64,000 bases of DNA from Athripsodes cinereus (Eukaryota > Arthropoda > Insecta > Trichoptera > Leptoceridae). Below are positions 53,241 through 63,545 of the stretch, piece by piece; the first letter of the stretch is position 1; each line of letters starts with the position of its first letter. A model generated the notes under the pieces. That model had not been told where the DNA came from. It was given only the letters and a program-made list of their open reading frames with translations, and made no database searches. Location: contig OX388325.1 of NCBI GenBank assembly GCA_947579605.1, forward strand, positions 4,397,572-4,461,571. The letters run 5' to 3'. A program made the translations under genes and the position numbers.

Positions 53241-56200
53241 CATTTTTGCAAGCTGGATGTTTTGCTATACTACGGTGTTTGCACCTCTGAAACCAATAAA
53301 AATTTACATTAGGAACATCATATTTTGCGTCTTCTTTGGATAATTTGTAAAATACACCATACGGTTTTATTGTATTGGTACACTAGAAATAGAATTCCAT
53401 AATAAGATAACTTGAGACAAGCGAATTGTTCTACTATAAAATAAAAAACATGAGATAGAGATTGACGTCTTTTTACTTCTAAGTATATATATACATATTA
53501 TATTAGCAATCATTGACATTAATTGATAATAACTTAAGAAGTGAAAAGACGTTTCTCTCGCGTTATTTTTGGACCAAGACGGAATCAATAGTTACTCCCC
53601 ATGTATCCTGGAAAATGTAATTTTAAAAGACACCATACTTCTTGTTAGTTGATTACACTGATTGGGAGTTGAGGAAAGAGAGGCATTTTATATGTGCTTT
53701 TTTGGACAAAAACAAAATGTTATATAATAGATTCTACTATAGAAAGGCCTATTGCGTTTTTCTGCATTGGTTGTGTGTGAATAGGATTTCTTGTTGGGCC
53801 TTACAGAGCCGGTAGGTATATTTAGTTTCATTGAAATAGTCTGTCCTATGAAACCATCTACAAAGCTGAGGAAAAATCAGACAACAACCACCTAACAAGA
53901 AACAAGTTGAACACTGCAATGTTTGTCAACACCTTTTTGACGGTCTAAGTTCTGTGGAATAGTGCCGAAATCATGACATCCATCATTATCATAAAATTAT
54001 TCATTTCAAAGAAGTGGTCGTGGCTATGATTGTTTCTGAAGAAGTTGGTATTGGTCACAGGAGCATGTCTGTTGACACAGCTCTGGATGGATCTGGAGAT
54101 GCTATCAAATAGAGTAGCATCTTGTGGTGATAGATGGCCTACATAACGTATATGCCTACAATAGTGCCCCGTTAGGGGAAGCTAGCAGACTCTATACTTT
54201 GAATGTTTCTCTGTTTCATAAAAAATAAGACATAAAATTTGATTGGCATTATTGAATCAAGATAATACATAGATATATATATATATATATATTAACTAAA
54301 CCTGTAATTGATATTTATGTGCCGCTTGGAAATTTATGGAGAGACAGATATTGTGCCGATTAAGCGTATTTTGAATACAATGCCAGTACGCATTCATAGT
54401 GTTCTTGCAATGTATGTTTTCAAATTGTGTAACGAACAATAGTCTCAGAAAATATACACGATTTCTGCGTAATTGTCGTGTATACTTTCTGACGCTGATT
54501 CAGTGAAGCGTATTTTGAAAGTATACAACGCCATTACGCACAGGTTGGGACTTCTCGCGTATAGTTTCAAATATAACTATAAATAGTTTTAAATATAGCA
54601 TAAATATTTTTAGAAACTATACATGGTGATTACTCTATTATCGTGTATATAAAAATATTTTTAAATTAAAAATATTTTTTATAATATTTTATGAGAATTT
54701 TTATTATAAAACAAAACAAAGAACAAAAATATTTTTATTATTTAAAAGAAACATAAATGTTTAAGTACTTAAGTGCTACTTTAAAAAGACACCAGTCAAA
54801 TAATAAAAAAAAAAAATATTTAAGTACAATTACAATTTTCGCTTTTACATGTTGACAAATTTAAGAAATTATAACAACAAGTAAATCCAAAATAACAAAA
54901 ATACAGGTAATAAAAGCGATAAAAAATCAATAATAAAAACAAGACGTAAAAAATAATAAAAACAATTATATATGAAAAAAAGAGAAAGCAACAATTCAAA
55001 ATGGTTGCTTGGAAACGAGTCGCGATTCTAAGAATGTTGCCTTGTGTAGTGCATAGAAAATGTACACGATTATTCCGCAATGGAAACTTGTGCAGTATGT
55101 TTTTCGCACAAATTTTAGTGTACGTTATTGGAAAATATACACGAAAAGAGCGTAATAACCATGTATAGTTTCTAAAAGTATTTATGCTTATTACTACTTG
55201 AAACTATACGGGAGCAGTCCTAACCTGTGCGTAATGGCATTGTATACTTTCAAAATACGTGCTGATAAACGTATCACTGTTAATAAATAAATTTACTTAC
55301 CTCAGCCTCAACATCAAACGCATAAGATCCTGCACATCTGATCCAGACTGCACGACTACCAGCGCAATGAAAATAGCCGCTGCAATCCGAATCATTGGGA
55401 AATTCACAATTATTGCATTTTTTACAACGTTCGTTAGCATTTGTAGATTGCATTCTAACGGTCTCAAAATGAAGACATATCATTAATAATACCGACAGAA
55501 AAATCACTGAAACAATACAAAGTAAATAGAATTTTTACAATCAACCATTTTTATAATATTATGAGACATGTAGAAGGAAATGCACATTGACCTTAGAACA
55601 TTTAAACTGAGAAAACGACACACTTCTAATAACATTTTGAACCACTCTAGATTAATCATTCAAATTGATCACACTCACCGATAGCACAAAACAATGGGTA
55701 TGAAACTAATATTGTAGAGAAAATCATAAATAAAAAACATAAATTAAATATGTTTACAAAACAAATTTATCCGGTAGTGTCAACATCATATCATAAACTA
55801 TAAAAGAAAATTTTTATGTTATTCGAAACAAGTGTTTCTTTCTACTATGGAATATTGATTCAGAGAGAGACGTCTTTCGACTTATCAGGTCATTATCAAT
55901 CTGAATTGTTTACAACCATTCATCTGGTTATATAGTGTTTATTACAAAAGAAATTCATTATAAAGTCATTATCTGACTTATTATGAACAATGTAACGAAC
56001 TGGAAATTTTATAGTAGGTACCTATTATATTGTTGGTTATTATAATGTACGGTTGGCGGCCTTTGAGATGTGGTGCTACAGACGCATGCTGAAGATCCAT
56101 TGGTCGGAACACGTCGAAAACGAACAAGTTTTAACCAGGGTAGTCGAAAAAAGGCAACTTCTTAAGAGAATCGGCCAACAACGAGCTAACTGGATTGGCC

Positions 56201-56641
56201 ACAACATCAGGCACCCAGGACTACTCATGGCCATCGCGGAGGGTAAGAACGAGGGGACAAATGGCAGAGGCCGACCAAGAGACGCGTATATGGACCAACT
56301 GAAGAGGGACATGAACTGTGGCTCATACGTAAAGCTGAAAAGACTGGCTGAGAATAGAGACGAATGGAGAAGAAAAACCAAACTCGTTGCAGACCAATCC
56401 AATGGATTGTAACTCATTATATATATATATTAAGTTTTTATCACAATGAAAGGATTTAAAAATATGTGAGTTGGCAAAAAATATCCTTTTGTTTGTACTA
56501 ATATTATTAATGTTCAAACAAAGTATTGTTTATTATTACAGAACATTTCAAATTATAAATTATAGATAAATACAAATAATGACGTTAATGAATGGTAAAA
56601 ATAAACAAACAAATAAATAAATAAATTAACTTACCTTTCAT
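53230..56641 (-). CDS. Gene 3: secreted single-domain chitin-binding (CBM14) protein, 89 aa, 3 exons
   Basis: Coding exons on the minus strand are 56641-56635 (ATGAAAG), 55506-55301 and 53286-53230, with GT-AG introns in the same phases as gene 1. A signal peptide (MKVIFLSVLLMICLHF) is followed by a linker rich in N and T and the CBM14 pattern C-x13-C-x5-C-x9-C-x12-C-x10-C, with extra cysteines between the first and second (CKKCNNC). Aromatic SGYFHC and AFDV fit chitin-binding positions. The C-terminus NVEQ comes from the repeat unit. The TATA box is at 56726-56733. Intron 1 holds an RTE-like fragment and a decayed hammerhead-like motif; intron 2 a 750-bp inverted-repeat element. It is diverged from gene 1 (roughly 40% in the mature domain by eye), so the duplication is not recent. 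Confidence 0.8.
53534..53537. other. Empty TTAA site in gene 3 intron 2
   Basis: TTGATAATAACTTAAG continues uninterrupted here, whereas gene 1 has the 412-bp piggyBac-like MITE between two TTAA copies. Confidence 0.8.
54494..55270. mobile_element. Inverted-repeat element in gene 3 intron 2
   Basis: GTATTTTGAAAGTATACAA and GCCATTACGCACAGGTTGGG on the left have their complements at 55216-55260. The centre is AT-rich with no frame of note. Further partial inverse words lie outside the ends (54340-54490), so an older insertion may enclose it. Confidence 0.65.
55628..55690. mobile_element. MITE family G remnant in gene 3 intron 1
   Basis: CATTTTGAACCACTCTAG and ATTGATCACACTCACCGATA match the left end of 9134-9439. 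Confidence 0.5.
55858..55907 (-). ncRNA. Degenerate hammerhead-like motif in gene 3 intron 1
   Basis: ATTCAGA/TCTGAAT stem I, GAC/GTC stem II, GAAA, and palindromic AGACGTCT stem III. The core is TTGATAA rather than CTGANGA, so it is probably inactive. Confidence 0.4.
56045..56415 (+). pseudogene. RTE-like LINE C-terminus, 119-residue open frame, in gene 3 intron 1
   Basis: Plus strand, opposite to gene 3. It reads AAFEMWCYRRMLKIHWSEHV, NWIGHNIRHPGLLMAI, GRGRPRDAYMDQLKRDM and ends GL-stop. Post-palm region only; an AT repeat follows the 3' end. Same family as 45447-46160, 41590-41900 and 11515-12215. Confidence 0.7.
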
Positions 56642-56676
56642 CTCGACTGGAAACAAGGTTCTCGATGCAAATAGTG

Positions 56677-56690
56677 TTGTATAAATACAA
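56677..56690 (-). promoter_or_regulatory. 14-bp near-palindrome in gene 3 5' UTR
   Basis: TTGTATTTATACAA on the minus strand. Arms are identical to the palindromes of units 1 and 2; only the two central bases differ. Confidence 0.4.
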
Positions 56691-56725
56691 AATGTATATG
56701 GATACAATATTATATATTTCCTCTC

Positions 56726-56733
56726 TATTTATA
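56726..56733 (-). promoter_or_regulatory. TATA box of gene 3
   Basis: TATAAATA within GAGTATAAATAGAGAGG, as in gene 1. The ATG is 85 nt downstream. Confidence 0.75.
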
Positions 56734-56759
56734 CTCAGTTTTCAAATAATCTTATAATT

Positions 56760-57105
56760 GCAAGATGTTATAATTAAAAATAAATTATAATGTTTTTTAT
56801 AATTAAATTTTAAATTTCAAAAATTATTTCTTTGATCAATAGACTATGCTTGATTGTGTTATTATGTATATAGGAACTCTACGTACCTAGATAATATAAT
56901 TTATGTATGTAGGACATTGATATTGGTACTTACACAATTATGTTTACACCTTTACTTTATCTGTTTTTTCTCAATTTAATTGAATAATGATCAAAAAATA
57001 AATAAATAACTTAATCATATTTTCCGCAACAACATCACAAAGAAATGTATTTTGTTTTTCGCCTCCACAAATTGATAAATGCATCAATAAATTGATAAAG
57101 GTATA
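56760..57105 (-). other. 5' flank of gene 3
   Basis: Homologous to 18960-19320 up to about 57090, where an RTE-like LINE begins. This sets one border of the duplicated unit. Confidence 0.65.
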
Positions 57106-57109
57106 TAAT

Positions 57110-57610
57110 AAAAGAACATCATCATCGCCCTCAACGCTCCTCTCGGGAGCACAGGGCAGAAACCAGACTCCTCCATTCAGAGCGTCTCTGCGCCAATTGC
57201 GTCACCTATTTCCACGACATTCCTTGCGCTCTGATATCGTTGTCATAGGAACGGTGTACCTATTGTGAAAGAGGGACGCCCGGGCCTACGGAACCCCTGC
57301 GGACGGAAGAACAGTGCTCTTTTTGGCCAACTATCATTAGGCATTCTCAAAACATGTCCCAGCCAGGACCATCGTCTCTCCTGTATTACGGATATTACAG
57401 GTCTCTGCTGGGTGCGCCAGCGCACAGCATCATTTGTAACATGTTCATACCATTTGACATCCAAAATCCTTCTAAGAAGACACTTGTTTTCAAAGCTTAG
57501 TATCTTCCGCTCTTGAGCCTTGGTTAAGTGCCAAGACTCACAGCCATATAGAAGGATTGGGATGATGCACGCATTGAACAAGCGACATTTTGTCCTGATG
57601 AATAAAATAA
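57110..57610 (-). pseudogene. RTE-like LINE C-terminus, longest copy
   Basis: The minus strand is open for 125 residues from 57620: CRLFNACIIPILLYGCESWH, SFENKCLLRRILDVKWYEHV, RRWSWLGHVLRMPNDSWPKR, RRPGRPSF. It then continues to about 57110 out of frame with the LAQRRSEW tail. The palm is missing. Confidence 0.7.
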
Positions 57611-57649
57611 CAAACAACAAAATAATTATTAAATATTACATTTACCCAA

Positions 57650-57760
57650 TCTATCTAATAAATGAAAATGGATTGACCATGTATGTTCCCCCATAACTTG
57701 AGAACGGCTGATCCGAATTAGCTGATTTTTGTTGTTGCCACCGCTAGGGCCCATTCAAGA
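57650..57760 (+). mobile_element. Fragment related to the element at 49117-49824
   Basis: CATGTATGTTCCCCCATAAC, TTGAGAACGGCTGATCCGAA and GCTGATTTTTGTTG are shared. Confidence 0.5.
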
Positions 57761-57769
57761 ATCATAGCA

Positions 57770-58180
57770 CCTCCTAAGCAATACGGTTTATGACCTCATC
57801 TTGAAGATCTCCTCACTCTACAGAGTCCGCAAATCGTAGGAAATTTTGTTTTACAGCAACGGACCATCCACACAAAAGGCACGGTCAAAATAGTTGGCCA
57901 GACCCCCTCTACGCGGCACCACAAGTCTATTGACAGTATCTGTGTTAGCAGACCTTAGTGATTTTTGCCTTTTTGTTGCCTCCTCATAAATGCAGAACTT
58001 CGAGATGTACACCAATGCCATGCCATGTAGTACCTTGAACACAGTCAATATGATTTTAAACAATATAATTCTTTTTATTTTCTGTTTTTTAATGTTTGCT
58101 GCTGTTTTTGTGTGATTGTTGTTGACATGTCAAAGGTTGACGCCGTTAAATGTATCTATAATGAATCAATAAATACATTT
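57770..58180 (-). pseudogene. LINE C-terminal fragment with adjoining 3' end
   Basis: The minus strand reads ILTVFKVLHGMALVYISKF, VPRRGGLANYFDRAFCVDGP and WNSLP-like sequence, a jockey/CR1-type C-terminus. On the plus strand 58075-58175 resembles the GTAAAAGGCT-GCGCCGT LINE terminus (CAAAGGTTGACGCCG). Confidence 0.5.
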
Positions 58181-58189
58181 ACGCTAGCC

Positions 58190-58800
58190 TGATGATAACA
58201 ACACCCCTCAAAGCCGGCTTGCGACCAATAAAACCCTATATAGAAATTTGTAATGAGTACCGTTTGCTATTTACAAGAAAGTCGTAAATTCGGAACTGAA
58301 AATAAAAAGGTACAAGAACATGTTTCTGAGTACAGTCGAAGAAGACGGCAAAAAACTAATTTGTTTATATAAATGGAAAGGAAAACTTGCATATTGGATG
58401 TTGATATTTTTCCAAAGTTTCTTTCAACGCAAACTTTATCGTCGCGTCGGTCGAGTCTTCTGTAAAGTTTTGCCAACATTATTAGGAAAGTTTCATGTTG
58501 CAGTTAAGTGAGTTGGATAGGGCCTTCAAAGCTGCGGAGCTTGTTGCAATCTAGAACAATTAAATAGGGAGCTAGGTTTGTATTTCTTTCATAACATCGA
58601 AACATTTCCTACAGGAATTTTTCCCCCCCACTTTCCCCTGGATATTTTAAGAGCAAAGCTCCTATCTCATCCAGACTCAACGAAACAAAGTTTTTTTTTT
58701 TCAAGGTTGGGATCAGAGTTTGCCAGAAGGACTCCCCCCGACAAAACCCTCCCTGAAATTGACTCACTGCAAGACACTACTCACTACTACACTATTCTTA
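58190..58800. other. Interval without recognised gene
   Basis: Several short frames, none with a known motif. Confidence 0.35.
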
Positions 58801-59035
58801 CAAACTATATTCTTCCAGTTACGTGGGGTAACCAGATAAAAAAAAAACAAATCGTCTTTTCTGTAGCGATAGACAATTGAGATATTAGAAATGGGTGTAA
58901 TAATACCTCATCGCTGAATTGAAAATGTTAGGTCTTAAAACTGATAATTTACAAATACCTGCTTCTTACAGGACTCTCGAAACCTTACAGAAAAGTGTGA
59001 GATTTCTATTTTTTGCTAGGGGCTCCACGTGCACA
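58800..59035 (+). repeat. Family D repeat, strongly diverged
   Basis: ACGTGGGGTAACCAG, CCTCATCGCTGAATT, CCTGCTTCTTACAGGACTCT and GGGGCTCCACG in family order. Confidence 0.55.
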
Positions 59036-59589
59036 GTTTGCTGGAAATAATACAAAATTTCTAAAATGTATATTTATTTATTTATTTTTGTACATATCCA
59101 TGGCGTGATCATTTTAAATGTTTAAAAATACACAAATCAAATTTCTCATTCACAACACAGTTGGATTGAATTGTCGCCGAAAGATTTAAGATTTTTACTT
59201 GATGCTTGATGATTGACGTTCGTATCCAGCTGTCTGTACGCCGCAAGTTACGGGTGTGATGACCCTAAAGAAAAGTTATTAGATATATGTAACTTTCTAG
59301 TTACATGTGTTGGATGGAGTTTGTAAATAAAAACGTAAACATCATGACACTGTCTGAGTCCCAACAAGTTTTGATGGAACATTATTTGATCAATATAGAT
59401 GCTCCTTTTTCCTTTTTCGTCCTTCAGCACTACTCTTGAGAGCATATTGTGAAAAACACATGGAACTAAAATTCAAAACATTTTGTCCCGGTCAAGTTGC
59501 CTCTTTTCACGACATTTCTAATGTATTAATTTCATGTGAACCGTCTACATGTGCTCGGTAATAGGTATGCTGAGACAATAGACTTATGG

Positions 59590-60101
59590 GGTGTTCACAT
59601 TTGGCGAATATCGCCAGGCGAAAAAACAAAATTCGCCTGACATCCATTGATCGTCTCACCTGTTCACACAGTCCACCGATATAGAAACGATCTGTCAGAT
59701 GCGCTTTGATTTTGACACTGTTTTCAAAATGGCGGACGTCGAAATGGAGATCGCGAAGTTTTTATTTTTTAGTCGAAAATGTTATAGTAGAGGTTATAAG
59801 GCGCCTTTTAATTAAGGAAACAAACGCCACAAACCAAGAACAAAGGTTAACAGCTGTCACGAAGCGGGAAACATTATAAATTTTATAGGCTATAAAGTTT
59901 TTACCATAGATACGAACGCCGCGCACATCTGCGCATGCGCAAATCGTTCAATCGGCCGAAAAAATTGAAAGGTGGTCAACTCGAGACGATATCGTTTCTA
60001 CTGGTTTTTATCGTTTCAGACTAGCTGTCATTTTGTTCACACGGTTCAAATGGCGGGCGATATTTTGGTGCCCTGGCGATATTCGCCAAAATGAGAACAC
60101 C
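59590..60101. mobile_element. MITE, 512 bp
   Basis: The ends GGTGTTCACATTTGGCGAAT and ATTCGCC-AAAATGAGAACACC are inverted repeats, and subterminal ATATCGCCAGG/CCTGGCGATAT is conserved. The inside contains no transposase. Confidence 0.8.
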
Positions 60102-60106
60102 ACATT

Positions 60107-60685
60107 ATTTTTCGATGGAGATGGCTCTGCGAGGAGGAAGATGATAGAATGTTTTAATCAGATTCATTCTGAAATTACAAATTTAATTTAATGTTTATTT
60201 TAAAATTTAATTAAATTTTTATCAAGATAATTGTAGCCATTATGTTTTCATTGTTTTGTATTTTGTAAAATTGTCCACTTTATACTTGTAATTTTTTTTT
60301 TTTTAAATTGGATTAATCAAAATTTAACATTGGATTTGAAAACATCTTACCAAACAAGAAATTACAAAAAAAAGTAAGTAGATATTCCGACTAACTTAAA
60401 ACAACATTACACGTCAGTTTCGCTTGAATTATTTTGAATGAGGTTATTTTATAGACACAAACCTTTTACCAAGGCTAAAAAGTTGTTGAGCTTAAAATAT
60501 TTTACATTTTCTATTGTTAAAAAGGTTAAAAAAAATAATCACTTTTCATCAGCTGGTATATTTTAAATGTGCTATTATTTATCATGAGCTTTTTAAACGT
60601 AACCTTTTCTTCTTAACCATTTCACTCTTGAAAAGTTCTATTTATAAGACAGAGCTTTAATATAGTGCGTAGGCAATAACAAGCC
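60107..60685. other. AT-rich intergenic DNA
   Basis: Nothing recognised. Confidence 0.4.
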
Positions 60686-60689
60686 CACC

Positions 60690-61195
60690 TTTATGCTCCT
60701 TTTTTAAAATTTGTTAAGATTAATGAATCATATCTGGCAATTCCTACACACAGTACCAATTATTTCTCGAAATCATTCTCAGTTTATGGTGCTCGTTGTT
60801 GGAACAATCTTCCTTCTTCGCATAGAGTTTCACAATCGCTCAATGTTTTTAAATCTTGTGTTAAGGAAAAAATGCTTCTTCTAACTCAGTATCCGTTCCC
60901 TAGCCCCCCCCCCTCCCCTCCTCTAATCCATAATCCCTACCTCATGTTGGGTGTGTGTCAAATATTATTTTAAATTTTCTTTTTTTTCTTTTGTTGTGTA
61001 TTAATGTCTTGTATGTTTTTTTTAAGTAAATTAGTTTTTACTAGGTTTATGTCAATGTGTCGTGGTTAGATGGAAGAAATCACTTTATAGTGATAATCTC
61101 GCCACTGCACATCGTCCTAGTTTTAAAAAAAATATATTATTTTGTTAACACTGTAATGTAATGATGATGTGCAAGAAGAATAAATAAATAATTAT
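60690..61195 (+). pseudogene. LINE C-terminus and 3' end (YGARCWNNLPSSHRVSQS)
   Basis: 60700-60900 reads INESYLAIPTHSTNYFSKSF, VYGARCWNNLPSSHRVSQSL and NVFKSC. A non-coding tail ends GAAGAATAAATAAATAATT near 61195. Partner of 22085-22320. Confidence 0.65.
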
Positions 61196-61479
61196 TTCTT
61201 TTTCGTACAAGAGGATCGATTATTCCGAGTAGTTCCAAGTAAAGAGTAGGTTTCTGAGGAAAACTGAGAAAAAGCTCACAACGAATCATTGGTACGTACT
61301 ATCAGATTAGGACCAGAGATAGTACAAACGATTCGTTAGTACGAATCTATAATATTAACCTTTCGCAAACAAATCATTGGTAAATTTAGCAACAATTTTT
61401 TTGCAAAAAGTTAATTTATTATATATTCGTACTGGTGAATTGTTTTAACTATATCTGGTCCTAATCTGATAGAACCTAC

Positions 61480-62228
61480 CAGTGATGTAACGAATATTCG
61501 TATTCGCATATTTCAAAGTATTCGCATTCGCAAAAAAATATGCGAATGTTTTGCGAATATTATTTTGGTAAAAAAGTATCGGTAATTCGTAATTCGGTAA
61601 AAGTAACGGATATTTACCCGGTACATTATAGAAAAAGGTACTGAAAGAAAATATTCTTTAAGAAAACCGAGGAGTTTTGAAATATTTTAAATTCCTATAC
61701 CATTTTGAAAATTCGGCGACGGGGGTATAAAATTTTTGATGTTTGAGCAATAAATTGTAGAAATTTAAGCAAGTCAATATTCGCTATTCGCATTCGCTAA
61801 TGTCGACAACAAATATTCGCATCCGCGAATATCCAAAATCACACATTCGTTAAACATCATTAGTACGCACTAGTGATGTAACGAATGTGTGATTTTGGAT
61901 ATTCGCGAATGCGAATAGCGAATATTGACTTGCTTAGATTTCTACAATTTATTGCTCAAACATTAAAATATTTACCCCCCCCCCGTCGCCAAATTTTCAA
62001 AATGGTATAGGAATTTAAAATATTTCAAAACTCCCCGGTTTTCTTAAAGAATATTTCTTGCAGTAACTTTTTCACAATGTACCGGGTAAGTATCCGGTAC
62101 TTTTACCGAATAAGCGATATTTTATTACCGAAATAATATTCGTAAAATATTCGCATATTTTTTTGCGAATACGAATGCGAATTCGAATACTTAGAATATG
62201 CGCATTCGCGAATATATTCGTTACATCA
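61480..62228. mobile_element. hAT-like palindromic MITE
   Basis: CAGTGATGTAACGAATATTCG-type ends with arms 61480-61863 and 61871-62228 that are inverse copies for about 360 bp around an 8-bp centre (GTACGCAC). Terminal zones are rich in ATTCGC. A target duplication is not clear. Confidence 0.7.
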
Positions 62229-62229
62229 G

Positions 62230-62400
62230 TTAGTTCGTCGGTAGCCTGGAGGTAGAGTCTCGGCCTTATGAACATGAGGTTCGGGGTTCGATCCCAGGTG
62301 CCGGCAAACTCCCCTTTCACGACACAAGCTTTTAGCTTACTGTGAAAGGTGTATAAGGTTGTATTTGGGTTTATAACAAAACCCAGATATTATATCTTTT
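62230..62400 (+). mobile_element. SINE family B, full length
   Basis: AGTTCGTCGGTAGCCTGGAG head, GGGGTTCGATCCCAGG B box, AACCCAGATATTATATCTTT end. It directly abuts the palindromic MITE. Confidence 0.8.
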
Positions 62401-62639
62401 TTTTTTAAAAAATCTAGTACGTACCAATGATTCGTTGTGAAATTTCGTTATTATTTTTCTCAATGTACCTACCTGTCTTTTATCATTAGCTTCCCTGTGT
62501 CTTATGAAAGGCAGGTACCTATTCCTAACTATTATAAACTCGAAAAATATAATACCTTTTAGTACAACCCGGAACCGGTTTTAGAAAATCAAAATTACAG
62601 GATCAATGATAAAACAATAATAACAGATAGACATCATAT

Positions 62640-63545
62640 AATAGACCCGATTTAGTATTTCATGATAAACGTAATAAAATAACGTACCTAATAGACATCG
62701 CTGTCCCAAATACACAATATATTTGTAATAATACACAAACAACTGTTGCAGAAAAAATATGTAAATATACAGAACTAGCAGGAGAAATAAAAAATATTTA
62801 GCATTCTAGGTCCGTTTATATGATGATGATGATGATTTTGGATGATTTTATTTTGACGCCGTTTAACAGTCTCTAGACCGTGTCAAGGGCGCTAGTGGAG
62901 AGTTCAGTTTTTAATTTGCTTCTGAAGCTGGTGACAGTATGACTTTTTCTTAATGGCACCGGTAGGCGATTCCACATAACCGGTCCAACAACACTAAAGG
63001 CCCTCTCATAGAAGTTAGACTTACCGGCTCTATTGGGCTCAGTAAGTCTTTTCACGGCCAGTTCCGAAGAACGCAGAGGTCTTCTAGTAGTCTAGTCAAG
63101 GGGACAAAGCTCTGTGAGGTACGATGGTGCCATTTTGTATACGGCCTTGTAGACGAAAAGGCATACCTTAAATGTCGCCCTTTCCTCCACCCTCAGCCAG
63201 TGTAGTATAATAATAATACCTTTAGTCATGTCAGCTACAGGGGTAAATCCGAAATTTTTGATAAATAATTTCCAAACATTATATTTACCGGTTACTTTGT
63301 ACATTAAAATACAAAAATCTATTATAATAAACACTTAACAGTTTCTGAACACAGATATTTCAGGCAGAATGCTGGTATTTTGAACCCGCGTTTTGAGCCT
63401 AACCTTTTGAGATATTGTATATCTGGATAGGTGAATTTTCACTGGCATTAGACTGTTAAGTTTTTGTGTGACCATGACTGATCATATGGAGACTTATCTG
63501 GATGTATAATGCTGACAAGTGTGGATGGCAATTCTGCCGCCGCGT
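62640..63545 (+). pseudogene. LINE C-terminal end (DIAVPNTHN family), copy 2, split
   Basis: 62640-62822 and 63209-63545 align with 31090-31260 and 31261-31505. The interior is interrupted by a CR1-like tail. Extra sequence at 63300-63390 is not in the first copy. Confidence 0.65.
62823..63208 (-). pseudogene. CR1-superfamily LINE C-terminus inserted in the preceding LINE
   Basis: The minus strand reads LHWLRVEERATFKVCLFVYK, MAPSYLTELCPLD, FSVVGPVMWNRLPVPLRKS and FRSKLKTELS, then a tail ending at a GATGATGATG run at 62823. Same family as 38230-38815, frameshifted near 63090. Confidence 0.7.

Larger units (their letters stand above)
61276..62440. mobile_element. Outer fold-back element containing two later insertions
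   Basis: CACAACGAATCATTGGTACG (61277) and its complement ending at 62440 mark the ends. A second inverted pair, TCAGATTAGGACCAGA (about 61302) and TCTGGTCCTAATCTGA (about 61454), lies inside. The right half is interrupted by 61480-62228 and by a SINE B. Confidence 0.65.

Noticed and set aside
53800..54200. Possible mariner-type transposase fragment
   Set aside because: Some words recall a transposase N-terminus, but no D,D motif or terminal repeats could be found.
58578..58880. A 100-residue plus-strand frame as a gene
   Set aside because: No recognised motif, and its 3' part overlaps a diverged family D repeat.
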